DNA from: Gnetum montanum
Lineage: Eukaryota; Streptophyta; Gnetopsida; Gnetales; Gnetaceae
DNA length: 36,460 nucleotides
Direction: 5' to 3'
Assembly: GCA_015680685.1 (NCBI GenBank)
Contig: MNCI01004299.1
Span: forward strand, 25,906 to 62,365
The notes below the pieces were generated by a model. That model was not told the origin of the DNA. It searched no databases and worked only from the letters and a program-made list of their open reading frames with translations. The position numbers and the translations under genes were made by a program. This document shows, one piece after another, positions 19,870 through 30,534 of the stretch. How positions within the stretch are numbered: position 1 is the stretch's first letter; each line of letters opens with the position of its first letter.

Positions 19870-20990
19870 TGTGTTTCTATTCTCCTCATTTGAAGTACTA
19901 AATCTTTGATGAACCACTACCTTGATCCTTGTCTCTCTTACCTTGGTCTTTTTTGGCTTTTCCTTTTTCATCACCCCTTTCAATCTTCTTATCATGGCTG
20001 CCATCTTTCTCTTCAAACTTAAACCTAGATCCCTTCTCTAATTTAGACCTATTATTCCTTTTTTTAGAAGCATGTTTGCTCCTATTCCCAAATCCACTAA
20101 GTTTCATTTTTGCCTTGAATGCCAAATCATAAGCCTCATCAAGAGTTTGAGGCTTACAGAATAACAACTCCTATTAATAAGTCATTTTAAGGCCTCCTAA
20201 AAATATTGAAAACTTTTCATACTCTTTCCAATTTACTTTAGCTTGGAATAATTCACAAAACTCAATATAAAATTCCTTAACATCTTTCCCATCTTTGCTC
20301 AGAAGTTTTAGCTTCATAATCATCTGATGTCATTAGTGAGACTATTCAAACTTTCTCCTTAATCTATATTTCATAAGATTCCAATCTCTAATAGGTTGTT
20401 TGTTTTGTTTTTTATAACTTTGGAACTTCTTGTCCCATCAATTAGAATTCATAGCTTCTAATTTAGATTTAACAATAGGCACCCTCAAGTGATTAGGTAT
20501 CTCTTCCAATTGAAAATGCTTGTCAAGTATCCTCAACCATCTTAAGAAAGCATTGGTACCATCTACATTGTTGAACATCTTCAGTTTCACATGTGGAAGT
20601 CTAGAAGCATTTTAAAACACCCTAGCAAGCCTAGCTTCATCTTCATCATCTGACTTGCTATGAGAAGAATTAGATGTTAGTGATGGATTTTTGCCATGAG
20701 GAACTCGATTCCTTTTCCTTGAAATCATAAGCTAATGAATTATCATACTTCCATAGTTGGAATGTTCTTCATCCTCATCTTGGCCTCTTCCACCATGCTA
20801 AAAAACTTCTTCATCTTTATTTGAATGAGAAGCTCCTTCTGTTCCCAGATTTGAACATGGCTGGGACCAACATTTCGATTTACTTTTGTACTAATCTTCT
20901 CTAATCTTTTCAATTACTTGCTGGAAAGTAGATCTCATGTTCTTCATGTTTCTATTTAGGACTTTCACATTTTTCTTCTTTGAAGCCATC
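19870..20990 (-). pseudogene. Gypsy-1 gag remnant
   Basis: A start ATG at 20990 (M-A-S-K-K-K-N-V-K...) lies about 50 nt after the primer site. The core about 20615-20350 (R-L-P-H-V-K-L-K-M-F, then FLRWLRILDKHFQLEEIP, W-D-K-K-F) fits a Retrotrans_gag capsid domain, followed by V-K-E-F-Y-I-E-F and F-L-G-G-L. The C-terminal part (20167-19898) is a very basic Lys/Asp/Glu-rich nucleocapsid-like tail; the usual CCHC is not clear. Gag forms the particle that packages the element RNA. Internal stops and shifts occur throughout. Confidence 0.75.
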
Positions 20991-21037
20991 CAAAAGAGTC
21001 AAAAACCCACAACCAAAATCAACAATAATAAACCCTA

Positions 21038-21050
21038 CAATTTGATACCA
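21038..21050 (-). other. Gypsy-1 primer-binding site (Met-tRNA type)
   Basis: On the minus strand TGGTATCAAATTG matches the first eight bases of the plant initiator Met-tRNA primer site (TGGTATCAGAGC) and lies four bases after the CA that ends the LTR. Confidence 0.75.
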
Positions 21051-21054
21051 ATAA

Positions 21055-21956
21055 TGCTGGAGTAGGTTCACTGCTAAAGTTTTCACCTTCAAATTCCCAC
21101 TAAATTTAGATAATACGAAATATAATGAAAATCACTAGAAAACAAGAAAGCTAGCTATTTTCAATTAATTAATAGAGAAGTTTACAATACAATGGATTCA
21201 CCAATCCAAGGATCAAAACACTCACAATATTGTAGAGATTGAGTCTTTACAATCTCACAAAGATTAATCTCAATGCAGGGGTGAATCTCTAAATTAGATC
21301 TAACACACATAGATCTATAATCCCATCCAAGAGGCAAAGAGTTATAGTCAAGATCACAAACACATACTTGGCCTTTGAGATGCATCAACACATAAGCAAC
21401 CTCTCTCCCAATTCTCTACTCACATCTCTTAGTATGTTGGGATGTCTCTTCCTATAGATACCTTTCCCTTGTACAAGCTCTCCTTGGTCTTCTCTTGCTT
21501 CTAAGCATGAACAAAAAACATAATTATAAAGATCCAGAAACCCTAAGAACCTTTTCTAAATAGCTCTCTAGAATTTTTCCACATGGATCTTGACTTCCCT
21601 AGTTGTTTTCCATTGAAACCACCATGTTAGAGCTTTACTAAGTTGAACAAGACATCTCCCAAACTTTCTATATGTCGTCCTATCAATCTTAGTTGTTGTT
21701 GGGATATCTCACACAAGTATGAGATCTCTCCCATGAGCATGAGACATTTCCCTAGGGTCCAAGATGTCTCACCTACATTTGATAACTCTCATATGAGATG
21801 TCTCCTCACCTATAAGATTTCTTCCCTAAGAAGACTACTATTGAAGAAAGACATCTTTCTTGAATCCTATATTTCTTATGTAAAAGATCAAGTCTTTTCC
21901 AAGATGTCCCAAAGCTCAAAACTTTTAGAAATAAGGATTTGGAAGAGGTGTTGGTA
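21055..21956 (-). repeat. Gypsy-1 5' LTR
   Basis: The LTR end (minus strand ...CTCCAGCA) is firm at 21055 because the primer site follows. The start is less certain: TGTACCAACACC at 21956 and TGTTCAACTTAG at 21649 both begin with TG. A TATA-like stretch occurs near 21520-21530. U3 would contain the GAYRTCTC-type motif array at 21650-21915. No partner LTR exists in the window for comparison. Confidence 0.6.
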
Positions 21957-22164
21957 CACCAGGTATGTAATTGCTTAACATGTACTTTGCATATGATTCT
22001 TCTTTTATGATTAATAATTCTATGCAACATATCAATACCTTTTTAGATAGAGTGTAGGATTACTACATGTAATCTAGCTCTTATATTGATTAATAAAAAT
22101 TTGTTACTTATTGTAATGATAATATTAATGAGTGGGTTATGCTTATGCCTTGGAAAATCTTGAA

Positions 22165-23770
22165 AAAAGATACTATGTTCAAAATTCCAGGATTTTTTTT
22201 TGAGCCTAATCTTACTATTTTGTGAAATTATGTAGTTGATAAAATTAAAAGGAAGTTTGATAATTGGAAAGGAAAAAAGCTTACACTAGTTGGAAAAGTT
22301 TTAGTTAGTAAGCAAATGCTTCAATCAACTCATATTTATTATTGGAGTTGTTGGACTCCTTCTAGAACTTCTTATGAGAGAATTGATCATATTATCCATT
22401 GGTTTCTTTGGTCTACTAAGCAACATAAAAAATATTTGTCTAGAGTTGCATAGAATATTTGCACTAGTACCAAGGAAGATAGAGGACTTGGCTTCATTAA
22501 GTGTTATAACTAAGGTATTTCTCTTGCAGCAAAATGGATTGTAAAGTGCATTATTAAAGATGATGTTTGCATGCTCCTTTTGAGAAATGAACTTATGTAA
22601 GAAAAGCTTAAGAATAATAACCTTTGGTATTCTAATAACTTGCTTCACTGTATTCTTTTTCCTTAGGCCATTTTTATTTCTAATTTTCTAATTCTTAAAT
22701 AAATTTGAAAGACATGGTGTAAGCTGAGAAAATATTGAAATTAAAATCATATTATAGTTTCAAAAGGTATGCTTAAGCAAATTAGCCTATGTTGGATTCC
22801 TTTTAATGAAGGAGCTTAGACTACTAATGCATCTAGATTATGTAATACTTAGAACAAATTTAGTATCACTGTAGTTTCTTGTTTGTTTATGCATGATCTA
22901 TGAATTACTTGGAGTGAAGCTTCTAGTCTTTATGGTTTGAATAGAAAGAGGAAAAATAATTTTGAAAAATTAATTTCTAATCTTGAGAATTTATTTAATA
23001 ATTACAATAATTTACATTAGGCTTTTATAGATAGTTTTTAGAAGGATGCAGGATATGTTTTCCTATTAATTCAAAAGTTACATATGAGATTATTACAAAA
23101 AATGATTTTATTCATAAGAAATTCAAGAAGGCCTAGAAAATATAATTATCAATATACTTTTGGATAAGGAAAATAAAAGATATTTTGAGAGCTTCTACAT
23201 TTCCTAAAATTTATATTTTTTATGGTGTCTAATTCATTAAGATCTTTGTATTGGCACTCGTCGAAAACATATGGAAAGTGTTTCTCCTCAATGTTCTCTT
23301 TGTAGAACTAAAGATACATTTTCTCATATTTTGTTTTTGAGTATCCTATTGCTCAACATGCTTGCAAATGGCTAGCTAAAATTCATAATAACTTTCAACC
23401 AAGCATCAATAAAGCCATTCTTGGTTATTAGCCTAATTTGTCTACTTCATTTCTTTGCATTTAGAAATATATTCACCACTTGCTCTCTACTCTATTTAAA
23501 AGATTCAGTATGCAATTATTTTTTAGCAGTAAGAGCATAACTATGATCTCTCTTCATGTTTTAAATACCACATTATCAAAGATGCCACTTTTCAGGTACA
23601 ACTTAAAGTAAACAAGCTCCCAATAAATGCTAAATAATTAATTTTTTTGTAGAATACTAATTTCTTTTTGTTTTGGAGACTCAAATACGGGAAGATTTCA
23701 AATCTTCTTGTTATTTGTTTTTATGTATAATTAATGTATTATTTTTTCTTTAGATAGAGTATTCTCTTTC
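22165..23770 (+). mobile_element. LINE-C: 3' half of an L1-like LINE
   Basis: Plus-strand translation shows the post-RT region of a plant L1-type ORF2. It runs K-F-D-N-W-K-G-K-K-L-T (about 22250), then GKVLVSKQMLQSTHIYYW, R-I-D-H-I-I-H-W-F-L-W (about 22380-22415), EDRGLGFIK (about 22475-22500) and S-L-A-A-K-W. A zinc-binding RT tail follows near 23230-23420 with C-R-T-like and F-E-Y-P-I-A-Q-H-A-C-K-W. RT catalytic motifs are missing, so the 5' part is truncated. Stops are frequent. No clear poly-A marks the 3' end. It appears to be the same broad family as the copies at 24906-27480. Confidence 0.8.
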
Positions 23771-24031
23771 TATTTATAAGAAACCATTTAGTAAGAAGTG
23801 AAAACTTGTGAGGTTACTTCTAAATTAGGGCAAGGGCTGATCCTTTTCCTACTCAAGAGGGGAGGTTTTATAGGATTGATTTTAAGGACAAAAATCTAAA
23901 AAGGCATATCCAAAATCATTAAGCTTTTTCTTTAGACTTTCTTTTCAATGATTTGATGTACTCTAATTTTTTAAAAATATTATTATTCATTTTTTTTGTT
24001 CAACACCTTCCCCATCTCCTCCTTTTTCCTT
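23771..24031. other. AT-rich flank of the assembly gap
   Basis: No feature is recognised. Any ORF continuing from here across the Ns is meaningless. Confidence 0.6.
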
Positions 24032-24905
24032 NNNNNNNNNNNNNNNNNNNNNNNNNNNNNNNNNNNNNNNNNNNNNNNNNNNNNNNNNNNNNNNNNNNNN
24101 NNNNNNNNNNNNNNNNNNNNNNNNNNNNNNNNNNNNNNNNNNNNNNNNNNNNNNNNNNNNNNNNNNNNNNNNNNNNNNNNNNNNNNNNNNNNNNNNNNNN
24201 NNNNNNNNNNNNNNNNNNNNNNNNNNNNNNNNNNNNNNNNNNNNNNNNNNNNNNNNNNNNNNNNNNNNNNNNNNNNNNNNNNNNNNNNNNNNNNNNNNNN
24301 NNNNNNNNNNNNNNNNNNNNNNNNNNNNNNNNNNNNNNNNNNNNNNNNNNNNNNNNNNNNNNNNNNNNNNNNNNNNNNNNNNNNNNNNNNNNNNNNNNNN
24401 NNNNNNNNNNNNNNNNNNNNNNNNNNNNNNNNNNNNNNNNNNNNNNNNNNNNNNNNNNNNNNNNNNNNNNNNNNNNNNNNNNNNNNNNNNNNNNNNNNNN
24501 NNNNNNNNNNNNNNNNNNNNNNNNNNNNNNNNNNNNNNNNNNNNNNNNNNNNNNNNNNNNNNNNNNNNNNNNNNNNNNNNNNNNNNNNNNNNNNNNNNNN
24601 NNNNNNNNNNNNNNNNNNNNNNNNNNNNNNNNNNNNNNNNNNNNNNNNNNNNNNNNNNNNNNNNNNNNNNNNNNNNNNNNNNNNNNNNNNNNNNNNNNNN
24701 NNNNNNNNNNNNNNNNNNNNNNNNNNNNNNNNNNNNNNNNNNNNNNNNNNNNNNNNNNNNNNNNNNNNNNNNNNNNNNNNNNNNNNNNNNNNNNNNNNNN
24801 NNNNNNNNNNNNNNNNNNNNNNNNNNNNNNNNNNNNNNNNNNNNNNNNNNNNNNNNNNNNNNNNNNNNNNNNNNNNNNNNNNNNNNNNNNNNNNNNNNNN
24901 NNNNN
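24032..24905. other. Assembly gap (874 N)
   Basis: A run of 874 undetermined bases. It directly adjoins the left arm of the inverted repeat. Confidence 0.99.
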
Positions 24906-25688
24906 GATATAACTTATTATCAACTTGATATATTTTACATCTCTAATGTTTTCTTTTGGAACCCTACAAGAAAAGAAGTGTCTACAGATGCTATTTTGTT
25001 AAACCATTTTCCTATTAGTATTTTTCTCTCTAGAATTAATACTTCCTTTTTTAAAAAAATGAATATTTATTCTATGAATGCTAATATGTTTACTAAACAT
25101 AATGGGAAAATATTTTGAAGTGTTTATGGAATGCGAAAAAAAAAACCTACTAGTGATACTAGTTAAATTTTCTAGTAGTAACAAACTACTTGTAGATTCA
25201 AAAATTATGCTAGATGGTTTGGAATATAATTTTCTAAGTGTAAATAAATGTAAATTTTTTTATAGTAGAATCCCTTTGATTTTAAAACTCAAAAATATTT
25301 GGCTAAAGCTCTTTATACTAAATAATGTTGGGATACTTTTGAAGCTAAAAATGTTCTTATTAGAAGTCACATAAATTGGCTAAAAATTGAAGATGAACCT
25401 TATAAGGAATTTTTTAAATTTCTAAAATGAAAGGGTTAAGTTTCTAAGAAAGAACCACTTTATATAAATAATTTCATCATTTTAGATCTTGAAACTATTA
25501 ATAGATTTTTAGCAAATCATTTTTTCTTCTAAAGGTTTTAGCAAGGAATCCTTTTAGGCCTTTAGTACGCGTATTCCTTATCTTATAACAGAAGCACATT
25601 GTAATATTATTGAAGTACAAATCACAATAGAAGAAATCAAAGCAACAACCTTTAGTTTAGCAAATGATATAACTCCAAGTTTTAATNC
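24906..25688 (+). pseudogene. LINE-C fragment, endonuclease end to RT start
   Basis: Plus-strand translation gives an F-W-N-P-T-R-K-E-V lead, a L-N-H-F-P-I-S block that matches the 'DHxP' end of the endonuclease, and a lysine-rich linker. Beyond the arm (25493-25688) it gives a V-Q-I-T-I-E-E-I-K-A...L-A-N-D-I-T-P-S segment, the usual pre-RT 'EEI..A...l..gkaPGpDG' region. Stops and frame changes occur. It ends abruptly at N 25687, where orientation flips. Confidence 0.65.
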
Positions 25689-26275
25689 TCAAGATCTAAA
25701 ATGATGAAATTATTTATATAAAGTGGTTCTTGCTTAGAAACTTAACCCTTTCATTTTAGGAATTTAAAAAATTCCTTATAAGGTTCATCTTCAATTTTTA
25801 GCCAATTTATGTGACTTCTAATAAGAACATTTTTAGCTTCAAAAGTATCCCAACATTATTTAGTATAAAGAGCTTTAGCCAAATATTTTTGAGTTTTAAA
25901 ATCAAAGGGATTCTAGTATAAAAAAATTTACATTTATTTACACTTAGAAAATTATATTCCAAACCATCTAGCATAATTTTTGAATCTACAAGTAGTTTGT
26001 TACTACTAGAAAATTTAACTAGTATCACTAGTAGGTTTTTTTTTTCGCATTCCATAAACACTTCAAAATATTTTCCCATTATGTTTAGTAAACATATTAG
26101 CATTCATACAATAAATATTCATTTTTTTAAAAAAGGAAGTATTAATTCTAGAGAGAAAAATACTAATAGGAAAATCGTTTAACAAAATAGCATCTGTAGA
26201 CACTTCTTTTCTTGTAGGGTTCCAAAAGAAAACATTAGAGATGTAAAATATAGCAAGTTGATAATAAGTTATATC
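24906..26275. repeat. 587+587 bp near-perfect inverted repeat
   Basis: The left arm (24906-25492) is the reverse complement of the right arm (25689-26275) around a 196-base spacer. Every paired position sums to 51181, so there are no indels. I count six mismatches in 587 bp (about 99% identity), at left positions 24928, 25005, 25072, 25265, 25421 and 25449. Both arms are LINE-C coding debris: end of endonuclease to start of RT, plus strand on the left and minus strand on the right. The left end is cut by the gap; the right inner end lies two bases from a lone N (25687). It is either a recent inverted duplication, able to fold into a long hairpin, or an assembly palindrome. Confidence 0.97.
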
Positions 26276-27480
26276 ATTTTCTTATTAATAATTAGACTAA
26301 GTATGATGCTTTGCATTTGAATGATGTGAGAATAAAGAGCTAACATTGAAAAGAAAATATTTTTCATTAAAATTATACCAATCTTTTTTTGTTAAGAAAA
26401 TATATTAGGAGGAAGATTACCAAGTTTATCTAAATAACTTTCAATCAGATTGAAATCACCTTCAATAATCTAAGGACTTTAGGTAGAGATAGAAGATAAT
26501 TTCAAACATGTAATTAATATTTCAAATTATTAGAAGTATAAATATCACAAAGTTCAAAGTCACCTTTTTTGCTATGACAAATAATCCAAATAACTCTTCT
26601 AAGGTTATCAAAACTAGAAATCAAAATTTATTTATTATAAGTTTTATTAACAAGAATAGTAACATCTTCTTTATAACTTCAGGAGCAATAAAAAATAGTA
26701 GAATTTTTTAAAATGCATTTACCAATAAAACTAATATCAATAGTTGAAATCTTACTTTCTTATAGGAAAAGAAAACTTTAAGATAAATGAATTTCAAGTT
26801 TTTTAAAACTATAAATTTTAAACCTTTGTAGTTTAATTTTTATTAACAAGAATAACACTACCTTATTTATTAACTTCATGAGCAATAAAAAGTTATTATA
26901 GTTTTTAAAATGCATTTATCAACAAAACTAATATCTTACAAGAAAAGAAAATTTAGAGATAAATGCTAGCTTGAAAGATAATCCTTGATAATCTTTTCTT
27001 AAAACCTATCATAGAGGTCTCAAATATTTCATGATAAAAATAACATTGAGATGTGGTGAAGGAAGATGTCATCCTTGATTTTTAAGCTCAGTATTTTTGT
27101 TAGAATCCATATCACTAATACGTGAAAAAGCATTATTTGATAAAAAGATCATTTGGAATAGTAGTAGAAGTAGAAAAAGAAGAAGATACCTTTAGAATTT
27201 TTAGAGTGAAATAAATATCTACAAGCCTCTTCTATTTGTGTTGCACTAAGTGAATTCCACCCACATCAAGATTTCCATTACTAGTCCTTTTTAAAAATTT
27301 CTTTTTTCTAAAAAGGAATTCTCTTTAAATATCAAGAGTATAATGTAGTTGATCCTATTTTATTGGAATAAGGCTAGGATGATGATGATGGTAATATGAT
27401 ATTAAGAGTTTACTAGTAGTTTTAGCATTGAAGGGATTAGTAAAAAGTTGAGAACTTGTTGAAGAAGATTTCATATGTAC
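25689..27480 (-). mobile_element. LINE-C 5' part on the minus strand
   Basis: Reading leftward from about 27480 (M-K-S-S-S-T-S-S-Q-L-F...), a Ser/Lys-rich N-terminal region is followed by endonuclease pieces: R-R-V-I-W-I-I-C-H-S (near 26610-26580), then I-I-E-G-D-F-N-L-I-E-S with G-D-F-N at 26460-26449, and on through the right arm. Stops are frequent. A local duplication with a period of about 197 bp occurs at 26646-27000 (ATTAACAAGAATA at 26646 and 26842). This copy supplies the upstream endonuclease sequence that the left copy would have inside the N gap. Confidence 0.65.
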
Positions 27481-27490
27481 CTATTAAAAA

Positions 27491-27975
27491 TGTGACATCT
27501 TGTTCCCTAATGTCAATGAAATACGATTGTTTGTTGCATTACATGGAAATATAACTTGATTTCTTCTATAACTTAGAAAATGATGATGAGTACATAATTG
27601 AGCAAGAAAGAAAACAATGGAAAAACTTTATTGATGTTTGATTGGTACAATATAATGCCCTCTGGATTATCTTCTTGTGATACTTAGGACCTTAGAGGTA
27701 ATCTAGTACTGCCACCATAGTTAGGCCATCAAATTGAAGGGATGGTTAATCCCTTCTTATGCCACTTCACCTAGCTCTTATTACCTACCAATATAGCTTC
27801 AAAACACCTTACTGATATGACCTTTAAGCTTAGCTTTAAATGCCACAAGTCAAATCCATTCTTGATGGGTACTATAAATAGTTGCAACTCCTTATAATGA
27901 GGCACCCATTCTTTTGAAGGCTAATTAAATGATTAATTGTAAAATTCCACCCTTAACAAGGGACAAGATGTTACA
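27491..27975 (-). repeat. Gypsy-2 3' LTR (485 bp)
   Basis: Bounded by unusually long terminal inverted repeats: TGTGACATCTTGTTCCC at 27491-27507 and GGGACAAGATGTTACA at 27960-27975. On the minus strand it runs TGTAACATC...GTCACA. A TATA-like CTATTTATAG (minus, about 27880) and an AATAAA-type signal (minus, about 27625) fit a normal U3-R-U5 layout. The five bases beyond the 3' end are AAAAA; the other flank is lost. Confidence 0.88.
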
Positions 27976-27990
27976 ATCTACTCTCCTTAA
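27976..27990 (-). other. Gypsy-2 polypurine tract
   Basis: Minus strand AAGGAGAGTAGAT immediately precedes the LTR start, the expected position of the plus-strand primer. Confidence 0.7.
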
Positions 27991-28179
27991 GCATTTAGTT
28001 CATCTTCAAGTGCTTCCTCTATGTCCAATTGCTCAGCAACTACTTCCATGTTATGCCCCTCATTTTGAACTCCATTATTATCTTCATTATCATATGTACA
28101 TACAGAAATTATAAATTACTAAATACATAGCAATAAATATAATTTATCATTCAATATTATCATGATCAAAGAATTAAGG

Positions 28180-29200
28180 ATAAATGTTAAGAATAAAATT
28201 CTTGTTTTCTCAAGTTTGTTGATGACAATTTGACCATTGGACAAGTACCATGTTGATGGTTTTACTATGGATCTTCTTCATTCTATGATTCTTAATTCCA
28301 GTTGGTTCAACCTAAAATTTGATGTTGGATCTCAAGGGTAAGGTATTCCAATCTACAACATAGGGCACATCCTTTTCATGGAACTTCTTTAGCAGACTTA
28401 CATGGAAATTAGTTTGAATTCTAAAATTTGCTAGAAGACTAATTGATATGCTACTTCCCCAATTCTTTTATAAAATTCAAAGGGTCCATAATATATTGGG
28501 GCTAACTTAGTATATTTTTCTAACTTAAGGGGACTCCTTGTGGGTTTTACTCTTAGTAGTTCCTGATCTTTGATTTGGAATTCCTTCTTAAGTTGAAGTT
28601 AATTTGCATATCCCTTAACTTTGATAATAATATTTTTCATAATTTTTATTTCTTCTTCCTTCCATCATATTCTTAAGGTTGGATCTACCCAAGTTAGTGG
28701 TGTATGGCAATTTCGTCCATAATAACCTCAAATGGTGTTCAATGTATAGATCCTTGATAATTATTATTGGAAGTGAATTTGGCTAGATGCAAGTAATTTT
28801 TTCATGTTGTTGGTCTACTTCCAATGTTGCTTCATAGAATATCTTCTAGTATTCAATTGACATGTTTTGTTTGGCCATTTTTCTTTGGATGATACATTGT
28901 GTTGAATTGCAATTGAGTCCCAAGTTCCTTGAAAGAGTTTTGCTAGAATTTGGATATGAACTTAGGATCTCTATTAAAGATTATTGATTTTGGTCATCCA
29001 TGTAATGGAAATACTTCATGTATAAATTTTTGGACTAATTCTTCAGGTGTGTTTGTAGATTTCAAAGCATGAGATAAGTCATCTTTGATAGGAAATTAAC
29101 CACCATTAAGATTAATTCATTTCCTTTCATTTTCTTCCTTAAAAAGGAATGAAATGCTACAAAAAACCATCATTATTTTCCTTTTTTGAAAATTTCTGTT
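28180..29200 (-). pseudogene. Gypsy-2 integrase with chromodomain-like tail
   Basis: Reading leftward: G-N-E-L-I-L-M-V-V-N-F-L-S-K (about 29130), EELVQKFIHEVFPLHG (about 29055-29008), NRDPKFISKF (about 28985-28955) keeping the second catalytic Asp, ELGTQLQFNTMYHP (about 28930-28890) and N-G-Q-T-K-H, where the family has N-G-Q-T-E-R, so the catalytic Glu is Lys. K-L-A-P-I-Y-Y-G-P-F (about 28500) and I-G-E-V-A-Y-Q-L mark the C-terminal domain. V-L-V-Q-W-S-N...E-N-K-N-F near 28250-28200 resembles a chromodomain core. The enzyme would insert the element, with the chromodomain guiding it to heterochromatin. Stops and the lost Glu make it a pseudogene. Confidence 0.88.
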
Positions 29201-29300
29201 TCTTTTCTTCACAAATAACTTTTTTTTATTGAGAATAGGATAGATTCTAATGATATGACCTTTAAAATTACAACATCCTTGCAAATTATAGTATGTAATT

Positions 29301-29443
29301 TTAGAGTAAAAATGTTGTTGAAGAATCTATTGAAAATTTGTATGTCAATTATAAGTCATAGATCTCAAAAGTTGTATTTTTTGTGCCTTGTGTTTGCATT
29401 CTAGTGTGTATGGTAAAGTTTATTGGTTTTCTAAGATGCATAC
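29301..29443. other. Sequence between Gypsy-2 and the copia element
   Basis: About 140 bp with no recognised motif. It provides the left half (CATAC, 29439-29443) of the copia target duplication. Confidence 0.6.
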
Positions 29444-30530
29444 TATTGACCTTTTCATATGTCAAAATCTTAAAGAAAATTGAAAATGTAGAAATACCTT
29501 TGTGCTTTTAGCTTTGTAGGATGAAGAAGAAGTAAACAGTGCTAAGACTTCAAAAGAAGAGCTAAGCTCGAATGAGAGCTATGTTAAGATGTCATTATGA
29601 GAGTTGAGAAAAAACACTGAGGGCCAAAATTCAAATGGAGTTGACAAACTAAATGAAGATACTCCAAGGATTTCTAAAATGCTAAATAAGAAAGGAATGA
29701 TCTAGAAGTCAAAATGATCTTACAAAGTAGACATCTCAATTTGATAGTAGAAGTATACCTCTAGAGATAGATGTTCATGGATAGACGTTTAAGTGTAGAC
29801 ATCTACATTTTTAGGTAGATGTCTCTTCTACATTGAGGCTATTTATATTTAGATATATCATCCTTAAAGTAGATGTCTAAAATAGTCATTGCATGAATTC
29901 TAAGGATTTGTTTGGAAATTCAAAGGGTATATGACTAAGTGGAATTCTTGCGAAATGTGCGAGTACTGTTCATTATGAAACATATCTAAGGCTACTCAAA
30001 GAGATTTTGTATTCATCCTTCATTGTATTATCATTTGAATGTATTGGTTGAATTGATTGTCATTACAAGGACTCTATAAATTAAGTTATAATTTCTCTTA
30101 ATCTTTTTCTTTCTTTCTTTGTAGCCTTGCAGGGTTGATGTGCTTTTAGTGAGAAGGCATCTTCATTGAGCTTGTTGGGACCTTGTGAGGTTGAGTGCTT
30201 TTGAAGAAACAAAACAATATGGTATGGAGCTCACATTTGTAAATGTTGTGATATCCTTGAAACCACATTTTAAGCTTGTTGGGACCTTACAGGTTGAGTG
30301 GTTTCACTATGGCCAAACACTATAGAGTAAAGCTTAAATCTTGTAAAGGTTGTGAAGCCTTTCAAACTACATTTTTGAAGTAATAAAGTTTGGAGGTGTG
30401 CATAGATTTTACCCTCTAGATGTGGACTACCAAATTTGGGGAACCATGTAAAAAATTAAGTTTGATTCTAGTGATTGTAATGATTTTAATTGGGGAACTT
30501 ATTTAATCCCCCTTATAAGTTCTTGATCCA
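29444..30530 (+). repeat. Copia 5' LTR (1087 bp)
   Basis: Collinear with the 3' LTR along its whole length, with substitutions and a few indels, so the insertion is old. It starts TATTGACC (the expected TG has become TA) and ends ATCCA. It contains several TAGACATC/GATGTCTA inverted motifs (29745-29880), including a perfect 10-bp stem AGACATCTAC/GTAGATGTCT at 29797-29806 and 29815-29824, and an internal 104-bp tandem repeat at 30168-30375. Confidence 0.92.
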
Positions 30531-30534
30531 TAAG

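Larger units (their letters stand above)
17940..21956 (-). mobile_element. Gypsy-1: 5' two-thirds of a Ty3/gypsy element
   Basis: Minus-strand LTR retrotransposon reading right to left: LTR (about 21956-21055), Met-tRNA-type primer site (21050-21038), gag (from ATG 20990), protease, RT and RNase H, stopping near 17940. Integrase and the 3' LTR are absent on the left, so the copy is truncated. Domain order protease-RT-RNase H and the protein motifs place it in plant Ty3/gypsy, probably the chromovirus branch. Many stops and shifts show that it is dead. A single N lies at 19406 in the protease region. Confidence 0.9.
27491..29300 (-). mobile_element. Gypsy-2: 3' end of a Ty3/gypsy chromovirus-like element
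   Basis: Minus strand, right to left: integrase (about 29200-28600), post-integrase and chromodomain-like segment (about 28600-28180), polypurine tract, then a complete 485-bp LTR (27975-27491). Gag, protease and RT are absent; the right end is truncated before the copia 5' LTR at 29444. LTR termini differ from those of Gypsy-1, so this is a different family or subfamily. Confidence 0.88.

Noticed and set aside
23953-24928. Long ORFs of about 310 codons spanning 24000-24920
   Set aside because: They consist almost entirely of N from the assembly gap.
17940-29300. Gypsy-1 (gag to RNase H) and Gypsy-2 (integrase to LTR) as two halves of one element
   Set aside because: Both are on the minus strand, but the order is wrong (integrase lies upstream of the LTR-gag half) and the LTR ends differ.
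29180-29300. CCHC zinc knuckle of a copia gag on the minus strand
   Set aside because: The frame continues into the Gypsy-2 integrase; the G-H-I-I-R segment fits the region before the integrase core better.
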